Below are positions 43,180-52,088 of a stretch of DNA of 64,000 nt, one piece after another. Numbering within the stretch: the first letter of the stretch is position 1; the number at the start of each line of letters is the position of its first letter. The DNA is from Anas platyrhynchos (Eukaryota; Chordata; Aves; Anseriformes; Anatidae): contig NC_092590.1 of NCBI RefSeq assembly GCF_047663525.1, forward strand, positions 20,768,001 to 20,832,000, read 5' to 3'. The notes beneath the pieces were generated by a model. The model did not search any database, had not been told where the DNA came from, and was given only the letters and a program-made list of their open reading frames with translations. Both the position numbers and the translations under genes were made by a program.

Positions 43180-43560
43180 AAAAAAACTATTTTACAGTTT
43201 ATTTCTTTCTATTTCTCCCAGATGGTATTGGATCCATATGATGTAGGTACTTTTTTGGTAACTTATGGACCCTAAGTAATCCAGATGAAATTGCCAAGTT
43301 TGTTATTTTTAAGAAAGTCACATTCCAACTTCCCTTTTGTTACTGGCTACCACAGAGTCAGCAAGTTTGAAGGAGGCTGGTCCACTCTCAGCTTTAAGGC
43401 TTTGTCTCCTAAATCCAAACACTGGAAATTAGAGGTTTGGCCATCACAAAGTAGCTTCTTCAAATCCAGTACCCATGTTCCTCATGCTGGTATTGCCATG
43501 AATAAAAGGGCAAGATCAAACAGATCTGGTGTGGTTTTCCTTCCAAGATTCCCTCCTTCT
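43180..43560 (-). other. FGF20: FGF20 3' UTR (inferred extent)
   Basis: This is the sequence after the FGF20 stop as far as the first AATAAA on the minus strand. The AATAAA lies at 43203-43198, is followed by ATAG near 43,185 and then a long U-rich run near 43,170-43,180, the usual arrangement of a cleavage site. The end is inferred from this signal alone, and a longer 3' UTR using a distal signal is possible. Confidence 0.45.
43198..43203 (-). terminator. Candidate FGF20 polyadenylation signal AATAAA
   Basis: This is the first canonical AATAAA on the minus strand after the FGF20 stop codon, about 360 bases downstream. A T-rich element follows within about 30 bases. No transcript evidence is available here. 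Confidence 0.45.
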
Positions 43561-43806
43561 TCAGCTGTATCCTAACACATCTTTGTACAGTTCTGGAACT
43601 CTTTCGGGATCCACAGGTCGAGGCAGGAAATGTGTGAATTTCTGGTGTCTCTTGGACCTTGCCCCATCTCTAGGAGTACCGTCTTTGTTAAGTGCTACAA
43701 AGTACCGCCGCCCCGAATCTCCATGTTTGTACACATTGGACGAGTAAGTGTTGTACCAGTTTTCCTCAAACTGTTCCCTGAAGATGCACTCAGGAGTTAG
43801 TTTCTC
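43561..43806 (-). CDS. FGF20: FGF20 exon 3 and stop codon
   Basis: This exon codes for residues 138-218 and the stop TGA at 43563-43561. It begins [20 protein letters not shown] after a TTTCTTTCTGTAG acceptor. It contains the conserved [20 protein letters not shown] segment and the heparin-binding [13 protein letters not shown] region. The C-terminus LYKDVLGYS differs from the human ending but keeps the LYKD motif of the subfamily. No premature stop or frameshift is present, so the allele appears functional. Confidence 0.96.
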   Translation of the reverse strand, partial: EKLTPECIFREQFEENWYNTYSSNVYKHGDSGRRYFVALNKDGTPRDGARSKRHQKFTHFLPRPVDPERVPELYKDVLGYS

Positions 43807-46800
43807 CTACAGAAAGAAACAAAGAAAAATAAGTCAAGCTGTTGCTAGATATCTGAACACACTTGAAAAAATGATAAAAATAAACAAAATGCCATAGGCT
43901 TTGTGCTGCCTTATGGTTCATTTGATTTTTAACAAATCAAACCCAAGAAGAATATATAGACCCAACATGGAGTTTGGCAGGCTAATTTATCCCTTTTTCA
44001 TCTAAAACCTGGACATGTACATACTAAATTTTGGATTTAAACATGCCTTAGATAACTCCCTCTCTAAGAAGTCATCAATAGTCTAGTTTAAGTGCCAGCA
44101 GTATGCCAGCAGGTCACCATTTCATATTTGTTCAAAGCACTGATTGTCACCCCATTTAAAGCCTTCACAATACTTCTAGGCCAAAACCCATTATGGATTC
44201 AGATGATTAATGAAGAAAGTCACAAATTATAACATGCACTTTTCTGCTTTTTTAGAGAAGGTATTAATCGCTTACAGGTAAGCAATAAATCAGTCAGTCC
44301 CAGAAGCATTAGAAACAGAAGTGATGAACAACAAAATGAAGAGGCATTAACTGGAGAGACACAATAATTTCTCTCTAAATGTTTTAAGATTTTGAAGGAG
44401 AAGAGTCTGAGACCCTAATAGTACTGGAAAAATTAAAGCTTGTATTTTGCAGCCATACGTTGAAGTTATTCAACATATACAAATGAACTGTAATGAGTAC
44501 AAGCTTAATTTCATTCTTAAGCACAAGCATTCCAGAACTGGGATCTCCAGGTACTGCCAATACTTTTGCACCATACCGATTTCTCAAATAAGAGTGGTAC
44601 CTAACTGTGACACATGGTATTATCCTTTTTTCCCAGCTCTTGAAAGTATGCTTTTACATTAAAAACTGGTACCTGGAAGCACCCTCTGGTGATCTGTAAA
44701 TGAGTATTATCTACATAAAATAATTCAGGGTACTATATTAATAGTTGTTCACCTGTTCCATGGCTATCCTTTCAAGTTTTTTCTCCTTGCATTACATGTT
44801 TTTGATGATATACACTATGATGCATTTGCAGTATTCATGAAAAGCAAATTAGATTCTAGGCAACCTAAATGCTTTTTGAATGGCTAGTTTAATTAGCTAT
44901 TTTTGTCTTTAAGAGGAATGTTTCTCTTCAGTTCTCTGCATCTAGGACAGAGAAACTTTTGCCATCAAATCTTTAGTATCCAAGGCCATACACCATGCAC
45001 TCTAAGAATTTATTGTTTATTCCAACAGGAAAAGATGTCAGTGTTTTAAAAGTTAAGAGTGCCTCAGTTAGACACTAGAGGTGTTTGCACAGTGCTAATA
45101 AGTGAATCAAAACGTCAACATGTACAAGCTGACGTGAAAGTAGTACTTACAGAGCCGTAGAGTTCTCCCTTCTCGTTCATTCCAAGGTAAAGGCCACTGT
45201 CCACACCTCTGATACTGACAAGTCCCACTGCCACACTGATGAATTCAAGGATACCTGATATCCAAAGGAAAAAAAAAGACAATAAGAGGTTGTTTTAAGT
45301 CAACTCGTGTGACAAAAATCAATAAAGACATCCAAAATGTAGTTGAAAGCAAGTAGAAACATTACATATAAAAATATGGCCTACTTTTTCTGAAATTTCG
45401 AATACTGTATGGAAACATATACAACATTTTCACAGGAAAGCAGCCTGAGAAGCTCATCTAGGTATAAGAATCCTACTTTATTTAAAGAAAGCTTTATATA
45501 TATATACATAATTGCTTTGATGATAAAAGGTTTTTATTCATCACTCAGGCTAAAACCTTCAGTACTATGCAGTTGCAATCTGTAATGATTAGACGCTATT
45601 TGCCAAGCTGCCTGCTCAAACATTGGAAGATAGGTTTGGATTACCTGAAAATATACTTTACTTTCGCTATAGTATTATCTTAAAAAAACACTTCCATTAT
45701 TAGATCGTTTGAATAGAAATCAAAGTACTGATGGGAATTTTATATAACAGAATCTACCCACAGAAAAAAAAAAAAAAGTATTTGCCAGACATCTTATCTA
45801 GCCCATTGGCCCGCACCTCTTGACACAACTTGTAATCTTCAGTGCAGGCTTTTTATGTGCACGAAATATGCTGGTTATTTGCTAATGCTTGGATTATAGA
45901 ATTATTTATCTTACATTTGCCCAAAATGGGATCCATGTTAATAATTTAAAGTATTTGGGAGACGATGCTCTATTTGAAGCCTGAGATTTGGCAAGCATAT
46001 GCCAGCCGGTTTAACCAATTGATATGCACAGGTTATAGTACATATAAAACATGAAAGAAAGGGAATGTGTGAAGCGGCTTTTTGGAAGTTGTTAACAATG
46101 TAAACAGAGCTTCAAAAGAAGCTGGTCTTAGAATCATACCCAGGATTTTGCTGCGCAACAGCAAAACCACAAAACAGTAAAAGAAACTCAATCTAAGGAA
46201 AGTGGTTTTAAATAGCGTATTTGGTTTTTACAGTGTCCTTTTGTCTATTTGCTGTATTTATGATTTCTCTTTTTCATTCAGGACCAGCTTTCACTGCAAG
46301 GCAGACAGATTGTCTGGACTATCCAACAATTTCAAGTGTTTTGATTTTTAATTGAGCTTTGGCAGGTTTCTTAGTTATCTCACCAAGCAGCAAAGAGTAT
46401 AAATCCTTTACAAAGAGCGATCATTAAAAACTCTATTGCATGTAAATCAAGCTAGCCTTCCAGTTCCTAAAACACAAAGTCCCAGAAAAAGAGGTGGAGG
46501 CATTTTGTCTTTCTGGTATCATTTTCAAAGCCGCTCTTTTCAAGCCTATAATAAGCAGGTGATTCAACCCACAAAGCAACCACATCAGACAGACCTGCAG
46601 AGAGCGGTGGTAGAATAAAGGAAGAACATTTCTAAAAAGCCCAGAGAATGTTTGATCTGGGGCTAAGTTTTTTTCTTCTTTTTAAGCAAAGATTTATTTC
46701 GTGTTTACACGCTGTAGGAAATCTCCCTTCTGAGAACTCTGCTGACTACCGCTCTCCTACTTCTGAAAACATCCCCGTGCTATCAAGGCAATTACGAGCC

Positions 46801-47481
46801 CTTCCAGCGGGCTGTTTTGGCTGTGGGGAGGGCGATAGGAAGCACTTTAATCACCTTTTTACTACTGCTAAATCAATACCCACCGCAACTCGCAGGGAGC
46901 TGACAGCGGAGGCGCAGCTCCTACTGCTGCCGCTTAGGATTCACCCTGCTGTTGGGTGAAGCGTGCACGCTTTGGGGCTGCCTTCCCCTCCTTTCGGGCT
47001 ATCGATGGGTCCCTCCGCTCCAACTTTGTGTCCCGTTTAAAAACCAAAGCACCCCACTGCGGCTGAGCCCCCCGCTCGCCACCCGCCCCTCTCAGCGGAT
47101 GCTCCGCGCTCGCTGCCCCCGGTGCCCGTCTCAGACACCTGCCCCGACCCCCGCTGCCTCTCCCCGGCTCCTACCGAAGAGGCTGTGGTCCTGGCGGGTG
47201 CCTCGCACGCTGCCGTCGGGCAGGATCTGCAGGTGGAAGCCGGTGCGGCAGTAGAGCTGCCGCCTCCTCAGGATGCCCTGCAAGTGCGCCAGGTCCGCGG
47301 CCGCCGCCGCTGCCGCCGCCGCCGCTGCCGCCCCTCCGCCGCCCGCCCGCTCCGCCGCCCGCCGCTCTCCCAGCAGCGCCGGGCGCTCCCCGGCGGGCGG
47401 CAGCAAGAAGTGGGCGCCCACCGGCTGCCCCAAGCCGTCCAGGCCGCCCAGGAAGGGCCCCACGTCGGCCAGCGGAGCCAT
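43561..47481 (-). CDS. FGF20: FGF20, fibroblast growth factor 20 (whole coding span, three exons, two introns)
   Basis: Joining 47481-47175, 45254-45151 and 43806-43561 gives an unbroken 218-residue protein plus stop. The N-terminus [14 protein letters not shown], the [20 protein letters not shown] segment and the ending [11 protein letters not shown] identify the FGF9/16/20 subfamily; the start and the first core strand match FGF20 best. A beta-trefoil FGF core runs from about residue 68 to 200. It includes the central hydrophobic segment [12 protein letters not shown] (106-117), which in this subfamily takes part in uncleaved secretion, and a basic heparin-binding stretch at about 187-193. 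No cleavable signal peptide is visible, as expected for the subfamily. Human FGF20 is 211 residues; the extra length here is mostly an alanine run near residues 51-62. FGF20 binds FGF receptors with heparan sulfate at the cell surface, and in chickens it is needed for feather placodes. Introns are 1,920 and 1,344 bases with GT-AG ends. MICU3 lies divergently upstream, as in mammals. Confidence 0.96.
43807..45150 (-). other. FGF20: FGF20 intron 2
   Basis: The 1,344-base intron has a GTAAGT donor and TTTCTGTAG acceptor on the minus strand. I see no repeat or coding content in it. A word resembling a CTCF core on the minus strand occurs at 44,679-44,692. Confidence 0.92.
44679..44692 (-). promoter_or_regulatory. 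Candidate CTCF-like word in FGF20 intron 2
   Basis: The minus strand reads TCACCAGAGGGTGC, close to the common CTCF form CCACCAGAGGGTGC. It has two mismatches to the core consensus. It is a motif only. Confidence 0.3.
45151..45254 (-). CDS. FGF20: FGF20 exon 2
   Basis: This 104-base internal exon has the length typical of the second coding exon of FGF genes. It codes for residues 103 (completed) to 137, including [18 protein letters not shown] and [13 protein letters not shown]. Upstream (minus strand) is a long pyrimidine tract and acceptor ending ATCAG. Downstream the donor is GTAAGT, a perfect consensus. The exon is too short to stand out as an ORF and was found by reading the minus strand for the FGF core. 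Confidence 0.96.
45255..47174 (-). other. FGF20: FGF20 intron 1
   Basis: The 1,920-base intron separates exons 1 and 2, with GTAGGA donor and ATCAG acceptor on the minus strand. Its first roughly 300 bases (46,885-47,174) lie in the CpG island. The rest is AT-rich, with a 14-base A tract near 45,765-45,778 and no repeat I recognise. Composition, short SOX-like and FOX-like words near 46,091-46,106 and the absence of repeats fit a possible regulatory intron; this is inference. Confidence 0.9.
47175..47481 (-). CDS. FGF20: FGF20 exon 1 (coding part)
   Basis: This exon codes for residues 1-102 plus the first base of codon 103 (Gly). The ATG at 47481-47479 is chosen because the following residues match the subfamily N-terminus; the frame is also open upstream, but only through promoter and repeat DNA. 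The start context has G at +4 and C at -3. Residues 47-62 are a Gly4-Ala12 run made of GCN codons in GC-rich triplet-repeat DNA. The exon ends at TTC G, followed by the donor GTAGGA at 47174 downward, a phase-1 intron as in other FGF genes. Confidence 0.95.
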
Positions 47482-47623
47482 GGGGCAGCGGGGCCAGAGG
47501 GTCGCGGGCCGGCGGAGGAACGGGCGGCGGCTGCCGGGCATGTGGGGGAGCGCGGCGGGGCCGGGCCGGGCCGAGCCGCTGAGAGCCAGGCGGCGGGGTG
47601 GCGGCGGCGCGGCCCCGAGCCCG

Positions 47624-47660
47624 TATATATAGCCCGCGGGCCCCCTGACATATGCTAATG
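47624..47660 (-). promoter_or_regulatory. FGF20: FGF20 core promoter: TATA box with adjacent octamer-like and E-box words
   Basis: On the minus strand a TATATATA box (47631-47624) sits in otherwise GC-rich DNA about 143 bases upstream of the ATG. That predicts a start site near 47,595-47,600 and a 5' UTR of about 115 bases. Just upstream are ATTAGCAT (47659-47652), close to a POU octamer, and CATATG (47654-47649), an E-box form. A TATA box in a CpG island fits a tissue-restricted developmental gene. The TATA box is clear; the factor assignments are inference. Confidence 0.7.
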
Positions 47661-47725
47661 GAGGCCGCGGCGGGGAGGCCGCGTTTGAAATTGTAAACCC
47701 CGAGCCCCGCGCATCGCACCTCCAG

Positions 47726-47815
47726 CACGGCACGGCACGGCACGGCCGGCGGGGAGCGGGGAGCGGGGAGCAGCGGCACGGGTAGGGCACGGGCAGGGCA
47801 GGGCAGGGCAGGGCA
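47726..47815. repeat. GC-rich short tandem repeats upstream of the FGF20 TATA box
   Basis: Three adjacent small arrays occur on the plus strand: CACGG four times (47726-47745), GGGGAGC three times (47751-47771) and GGGCA five times (47791-47815), with partly repetitive spacers. They begin about 95 bases upstream of the TATA box, in the proximal promoter. The G-rich arrays could form quadruplex structures on the plus strand. Confidence 0.85.
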
Positions 47816-47851
47816 GGGGCGGCCCCCGGGCGGGCACGCACAGATAGAGCC

Positions 47852-48151
47852 GCACACACACACGGGTATACACACATACATATGGACATACATATATACA
47901 CGTGCACACACACATATGTGCGCACATACATGCAGACACATCAAACATGCATGCACATATACATGTACATGTACATATACACACTTATATACACATATAC
48001 ACACACATATACACACATATACACTTATATGCACATATACACATACATATACACACATATACATTTATATACACGTATACACACATATACGCACACACTT
48101 ATATACACACATACACACTACATGTACATGCGCACACATATACACATGCAC
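47852..48151. repeat. Complex (ACATAT/CACATA) microsatellite, about 300 bp
   Basis: This is an alternating purine-pyrimidine tract of CA and TA dinucleotides arranged as ACACATATAC-like units with many variants. It is continuous from the promoter-side GC repeats and keeps reading frames open on both strands, producing long but meaningless frames (for example CYVCVYV-type translations). Such tracts can adopt Z-DNA or cruciform structure and are often length-polymorphic. Confidence 0.93.
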
Positions 48152-48185
48152 AGGTGCCTTTGATGCTGGTGGACAGTGCCCAGCC

Positions 48186-48558
48186 CAAGGCCAGGACCTG
48201 GGCAAGGACCAGGAATCAGGGCTAGGACTCGGACTCAGGACCTGGACCAGGACCATAATCAGGACCAGGACCAGGACCAGGATCAGGAAGAAGACTGGGA
48301 CCAGAATCAAGACTGGGACCGGAATCAGGACCAGGACCAGAACCAGGACCAGGACCAGGATCAGGACCAAAACCAGGACCAGAACTAGGGCCTGGACCAG
48401 GATCAGGAACAGGACCAGGACCAGGAACAGGACCACAACCAGGACCAGGACCAGGACCACAACAGGAACCAGAACCGGGATTAGGACCAGAATCAGGATC
48501 AGGACCAGAATCGGGACCAGGATCAGAAACAGGATCAGGACCAGAACTAGGTCCGGGT
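48186..48558. repeat. GGACCA hexanucleotide minisatellite, about 373 bp
   Basis: This array of roughly 60 degenerate six-base units has consensus AGGACC, with variants such as GGATCA, GGAATC, GAACCA and ACAACC. Because the unit is six bases long and lacks stop codons in several frames, it stays open as Arg-Thr, Gln-Asp, Leu-Val and Gly-Pro dipeptide repeats. These are by-products of the repeat, not genes. It directly follows the ACAT microsatellite, about 0.6-0.95 kb upstream of the FGF20 start site. Confidence 0.93.
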
Positions 48559-49589
48559 CCACAGCGTGGCCCGTGTGGGAGCTGCTGGAGCATTACGTGG
48601 ACAGGTGCAAGGAGAGGCAGGAGGGAAGAAGGAGAAAGGGCGTTACCTGAGGGTTAGACCTGCCCAGACACACATGAAAGAAAAAAAACACAAAGATCTG
48701 ACAGCTTTGCTCCCTGTTTCTGAAACGCTAATAAAATGTACATGCATTACCCTTTCCTTTTATCACTTCAGTTACAAGGAGGGGAATTTTTAAAGAAATT
48801 GGCATAGTCAGGGAGGTGTTTTCCCCTCTGCAAATTCTCCCTCAATTTAATTTATCATTAACATGACATGAAACTGATCTATGGCGTTTGTATATCAGTC
48901 TTAAAAACATAAATGAGCAGGCACGTGGTTTGTAATAAATATTTTCAAAGCTTGCACCCATGAAGAAACAGAGCAAGAGATAGCCCATCTAGTCCATCTT
49001 CCTTGGGGTTTTGCAATGGGACCGTTACCAAAGTCTGTGAGTGCCACAAATTAATGATCATGTCATATCCAAAAAGCTCCCTGTTATCTTTTCTACGATG
49101 TATTAAAAAATGTGGGACCTTGTTGTCCTGTTCCAGCAGAGCATATGCATTTTTCAACACAAAAGCAAAATGATTCACACAGGCAAATTTATTTGTGGAA
49201 CACATTAATTACTAACAATGATAAAGCAATGGTGTATTAAAACTAAGAACTCATCTTCTGCCTTTTGTGCTGTTATTTTCTATCATATCTAATGAATTTT
49301 AGGGCTCAAACTGCATGTCTCATCTTAGTGTTCAAGATGCACAGTGCAATTCCTTGCCAATGTTAAAACAAAGTTTTAAAGTACGAAACGTAAAGATCTT
49401 TTGCAGTTAACTCTCTCAGAAGTTTGAGAGAATTGCTTGGCGGTCTAAGGTTTCATTTAAACAAAAAAGTTGTAGAGAATCATGAAAGATTAGTTCTCCA
49501 GTCTTGCTCCATGGTCTTTTCAGTCACCGTCTAAATCTGGGAGATCAAATGGATTTGACTGCTTAGCTTTATTTGCTGTGGAGAGTATA

Positions 49590-49703
49590 GGGCTAATTAA
49601 TTGGCAGGTGCTTTAAAGCAGGTAATGCTACACCTTTTCATCATTGCAGTCCTAAGTACTGCCCCTGTGTGCACCTGAATTATAAAAAGGCTGCTTTAAA
49701 GCA
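49590..49703. promoter_or_regulatory. Candidate regulatory segment with paired TGCTTTAAAGCA palindromes
   Basis: The perfect 12-base palindrome TGCTTTAAAGCA occurs at 49609-49620 and again at 49692-49703. The six bases following it are similar in both copies (GGTAAT and AGTGAT). A CTAATTAATTGG word precedes the first copy. It lies about 2 kb upstream of the FGF20 start site. The repeated sequence is seen directly; a regulatory role is inference. Confidence 0.35.
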
Positions 49704-51309
49704 AGTGATTTACTGTGGAGGGATTTAAAACTGAAAAAACTAACGCTAAATACAATGATCAGATAAATCACCTCAGAAGAGAGCACGGGCAGACCTGCTC
49801 TGAAGGCAGTTACAGATAGATGTTATATTATTTTACCTTTCAGATAACAGGAGCCTGTCATGTGGTGGGACCCAAAAATCCACCATAATCGAGATTTCAA
49901 AGCACATCTGTGTAAACATTATCACATCAGTGTAAAACATCAACCAATGAGCTTTCTCTTTGAACCAAATCTACTTAATTGCAGTGCTAAATCAAAGAAA
50001 TAGATCAAAGTTGAATAATCTATATGGCACCTATTTCTCAAGTAGCCTGTATGCTGATTTCTCAAATATACCTGAAACGTTTGAAACACGCATCAAGCAT
50101 TTTTATTGACGTGATGGGTAGGTCAAGATCAAACTGTAATTAGTTCATCACAGCTGCTAAGTTGCAGGACATGCACTCGGATGGTACAGCTAAATATATA
50201 GGAGGTGTATTCTGAGCCAAAAGATGCCTCGTTATGGAAAATGTTTCTGGGTCCCAGCGGTACTCCCCAAGCCCTACCAAGCAGAGGGCTCTTCTGCTTA
50301 GATAGCACCGAATGGAGGAGGGTTTTTCTGAAAACAATATCCTCTGCCGTCATCCACTGGAAGACCCTTATGGCTAAATCTTTCCTGTTATATAGTGGAA
50401 ACATTTTCTGTAGAGTGGAATATATAATGCTGATCTGTTCCGAGTGGAGTCTTTAATGTCTGGGCACTGAACCGGTTATGCTGTTTTATAAAGTACGAGA
50501 AAAGAAACAAAAAGATAAGAATTTTTTTTGTTGTTTGCACTAGTCATGTGACAGGAAAAGATAACACTGTAGATTTTTTTATGCACCTTCTGAGACTATA
50601 CCATGGGAAGTTAAATAATTTTGAAGAGTGTTTTTACAAGAGTGCATTATTGAACTTAAAGTATACAGTGCAATCTAATCAACGTTACGTATACTTCCTA
50701 AAGACTGCACTTTCAGCGTCGTTGAACAAATACATATGTGGTCAAGTTTTTATTTCCATAGCGAGTAGCTGGGGCTTCTATAGACAATATAATTACTGTA
50801 CATTGCCTAAGAATAGCATATTGTCACAGAAAAAAACTAGTGGCTATCAAGGAGAAAACAACACACCAAAATCATTGATATGCATACATATGCATAGAGA
50901 GAGAGTTCTATGTATCTATCAGGTTGGTCAGAAAACCTTGTAAAACGTTGTCCTGCAATGTATTGTGCCGTTATTAATTTTAGAACTCCATTACAGAAGT
51001 GCCATGCCAGCCATAAAATTGTAATCATATTATAAAATAACACTTAACAGAACAAAGGGGGCAGGTGGGTCATGAGTACACAAGAAAGCAAACACTAGGT
51101 GGAACAAAAAACACGGAGTAGAACATGAAGAAATTTGTCCAGCTGAAGACATTTGTGTATCATGGTCATTTCCAGACTATTCCTAGTCTGGGACCAGAAA
51201 ACATGGTTGGCTGATTTCAACAAGAACAGGATGAAGCTACAGTGACAGCCTTATGGAGTATTGCAAGTCTGAGTGAAGTAAGGTGTATTCTTATACAGGA
51301 TTTACTAGG

Positions 51310-51310
51310 A

Positions 51311-51337
<27 letters not shown>
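51310..51337 (+). repeat. Poly(A) tract, 28 bases
   Basis: This is an uninterrupted A run in AT-rich intergenic DNA. No retroposon body or target-site duplication could be recognised beside it. Confidence 0.9.
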
Positions 51338-51341
<4 letters not shown>

Positions 51342-51468
51342 AAGATAACTTTCAAGGCTATATGTATAAATAGGGTCATAATCTGATGATGTAAAACCTT
51401 TAAAATGCAATACGCATGGACTTAAAATACATCCAGAACCTTTTCTTCTGAATTGCTGAAGTTACAGG

Positions 51469-51524
51469 TATGTATGCATGTATGTATACATATATATATG
51501 TGTGTGTAAGTATATCTATGTATA
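51469..51524. repeat. TATG/CATA/TG microsatellite
   Basis: This mixed simple repeat has GTAT, GTATGC, TATA and GTGT units and is imperfect throughout. Confidence 0.8.
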
Positions 51525-52064
51525 ATGAAAAAACCCAGAGGAGGTAAAAGTAATGCTGAAAAAAATAATTTTCCTATAGAAATTAAGTTCTACCTTTCTG
51601 GCGCCTTCATTTTTCTGTTTGTTTGTTTCTTGAGTGAAAACAGAAATTCTCAGAGCTTTTTAAGATTCATGATTTTATTGCCCATGTGTTTGTAGGTAAA
51701 CTCTCATGTAAGTGGAGTGGGATAGAGAAGTTACACAGTGAGCTACCTAGATAGCGAGGAACCTTTACATCCAGTTACATCCACAGAGAATGGACCTTTT
51801 CCATATATATCAGCGTCCAAATGTCTTGCTTGACAACTTTCATGTTAGCTCTCTAAGCGGATCACTAAATAAAAAGCACATAGATTTAGATGGTTTCTGA
51901 ACCTGCGCACATAGGATTATGTGCACAGACAGGTTACAGTTTTTGACTTACTGCACAAATAAATTGTGCTGTTGTTCTTAAGCAAACACTTCACCAGGGA
52001 AGTTCTAACATACCCAGACATAAGTATTTACAGATGTTTATTGGTTTTTCTGAAGTGAAAAAAG

Positions 52065-52088
52065 AAAAAAAAAAAAAAAAAAAAAAAA
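52065..52088 (+). repeat. Poly(A) tract, 24 bases
   Basis: This A run follows an AAAAAG lead-in. No associated retrocopy was recognised. Confidence 0.88.

Larger units (their letters stand above)
36206..43180. other. Gene-poor AT-rich DNA immediately downstream of FGF20
   Basis: No gene was recognised. Simple tracts are T-rich 39,267-39,380, AAAT 40,097-40,119 and A/AAAT 40,387-40,421. A GC-richer patch near 41,900-42,060 carries a CTCF-like word. Confidence 0.55.
46885..47850. promoter_or_regulatory. CpG island over FGF20 exon 1 and promoter
   Basis: Composition changes sharply from AT-rich intron to very GC-rich, CpG-dense DNA across exon 1, the 5' UTR and the TATA region. It grades into GC-rich pentamer and heptamer repeats before the ACAT-type microsatellite. 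Boundaries were judged by eye. Confidence 0.85.

Noticed and set aside
47122-47658. Plus-strand frames of 119-178 codons opposite FGF20 exon 1
   Set aside because: They are antisense shadows of a GC-rich exon, low in stop codons because of composition.
47131-48064. Long minus-strand frames (266 and 297 codons) running through FGF20 exon 1 and the ACAT repeat
   Set aside because: Upstream of the FGF20 ATG the frames translate promoter DNA and CA/TA repeats (Cys-Val-Tyr runs). One frame contains the real exon 1; the rest is compositional.
47916-48650. A 244-codon plus-strand frame and its partners over the repeats
   Set aside because: The translation consists of simple dipeptide repeats from the microsatellite and the hexamer array, with no protein feature.
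50917-50936. TATCAGGTTGGTCAGAAAAC, reminiscent of a mariner terminal repeat
   Set aside because: No inverted partner or transposase remnant was seen within about 1.5 kb on either side, so chance similarity is more likely.
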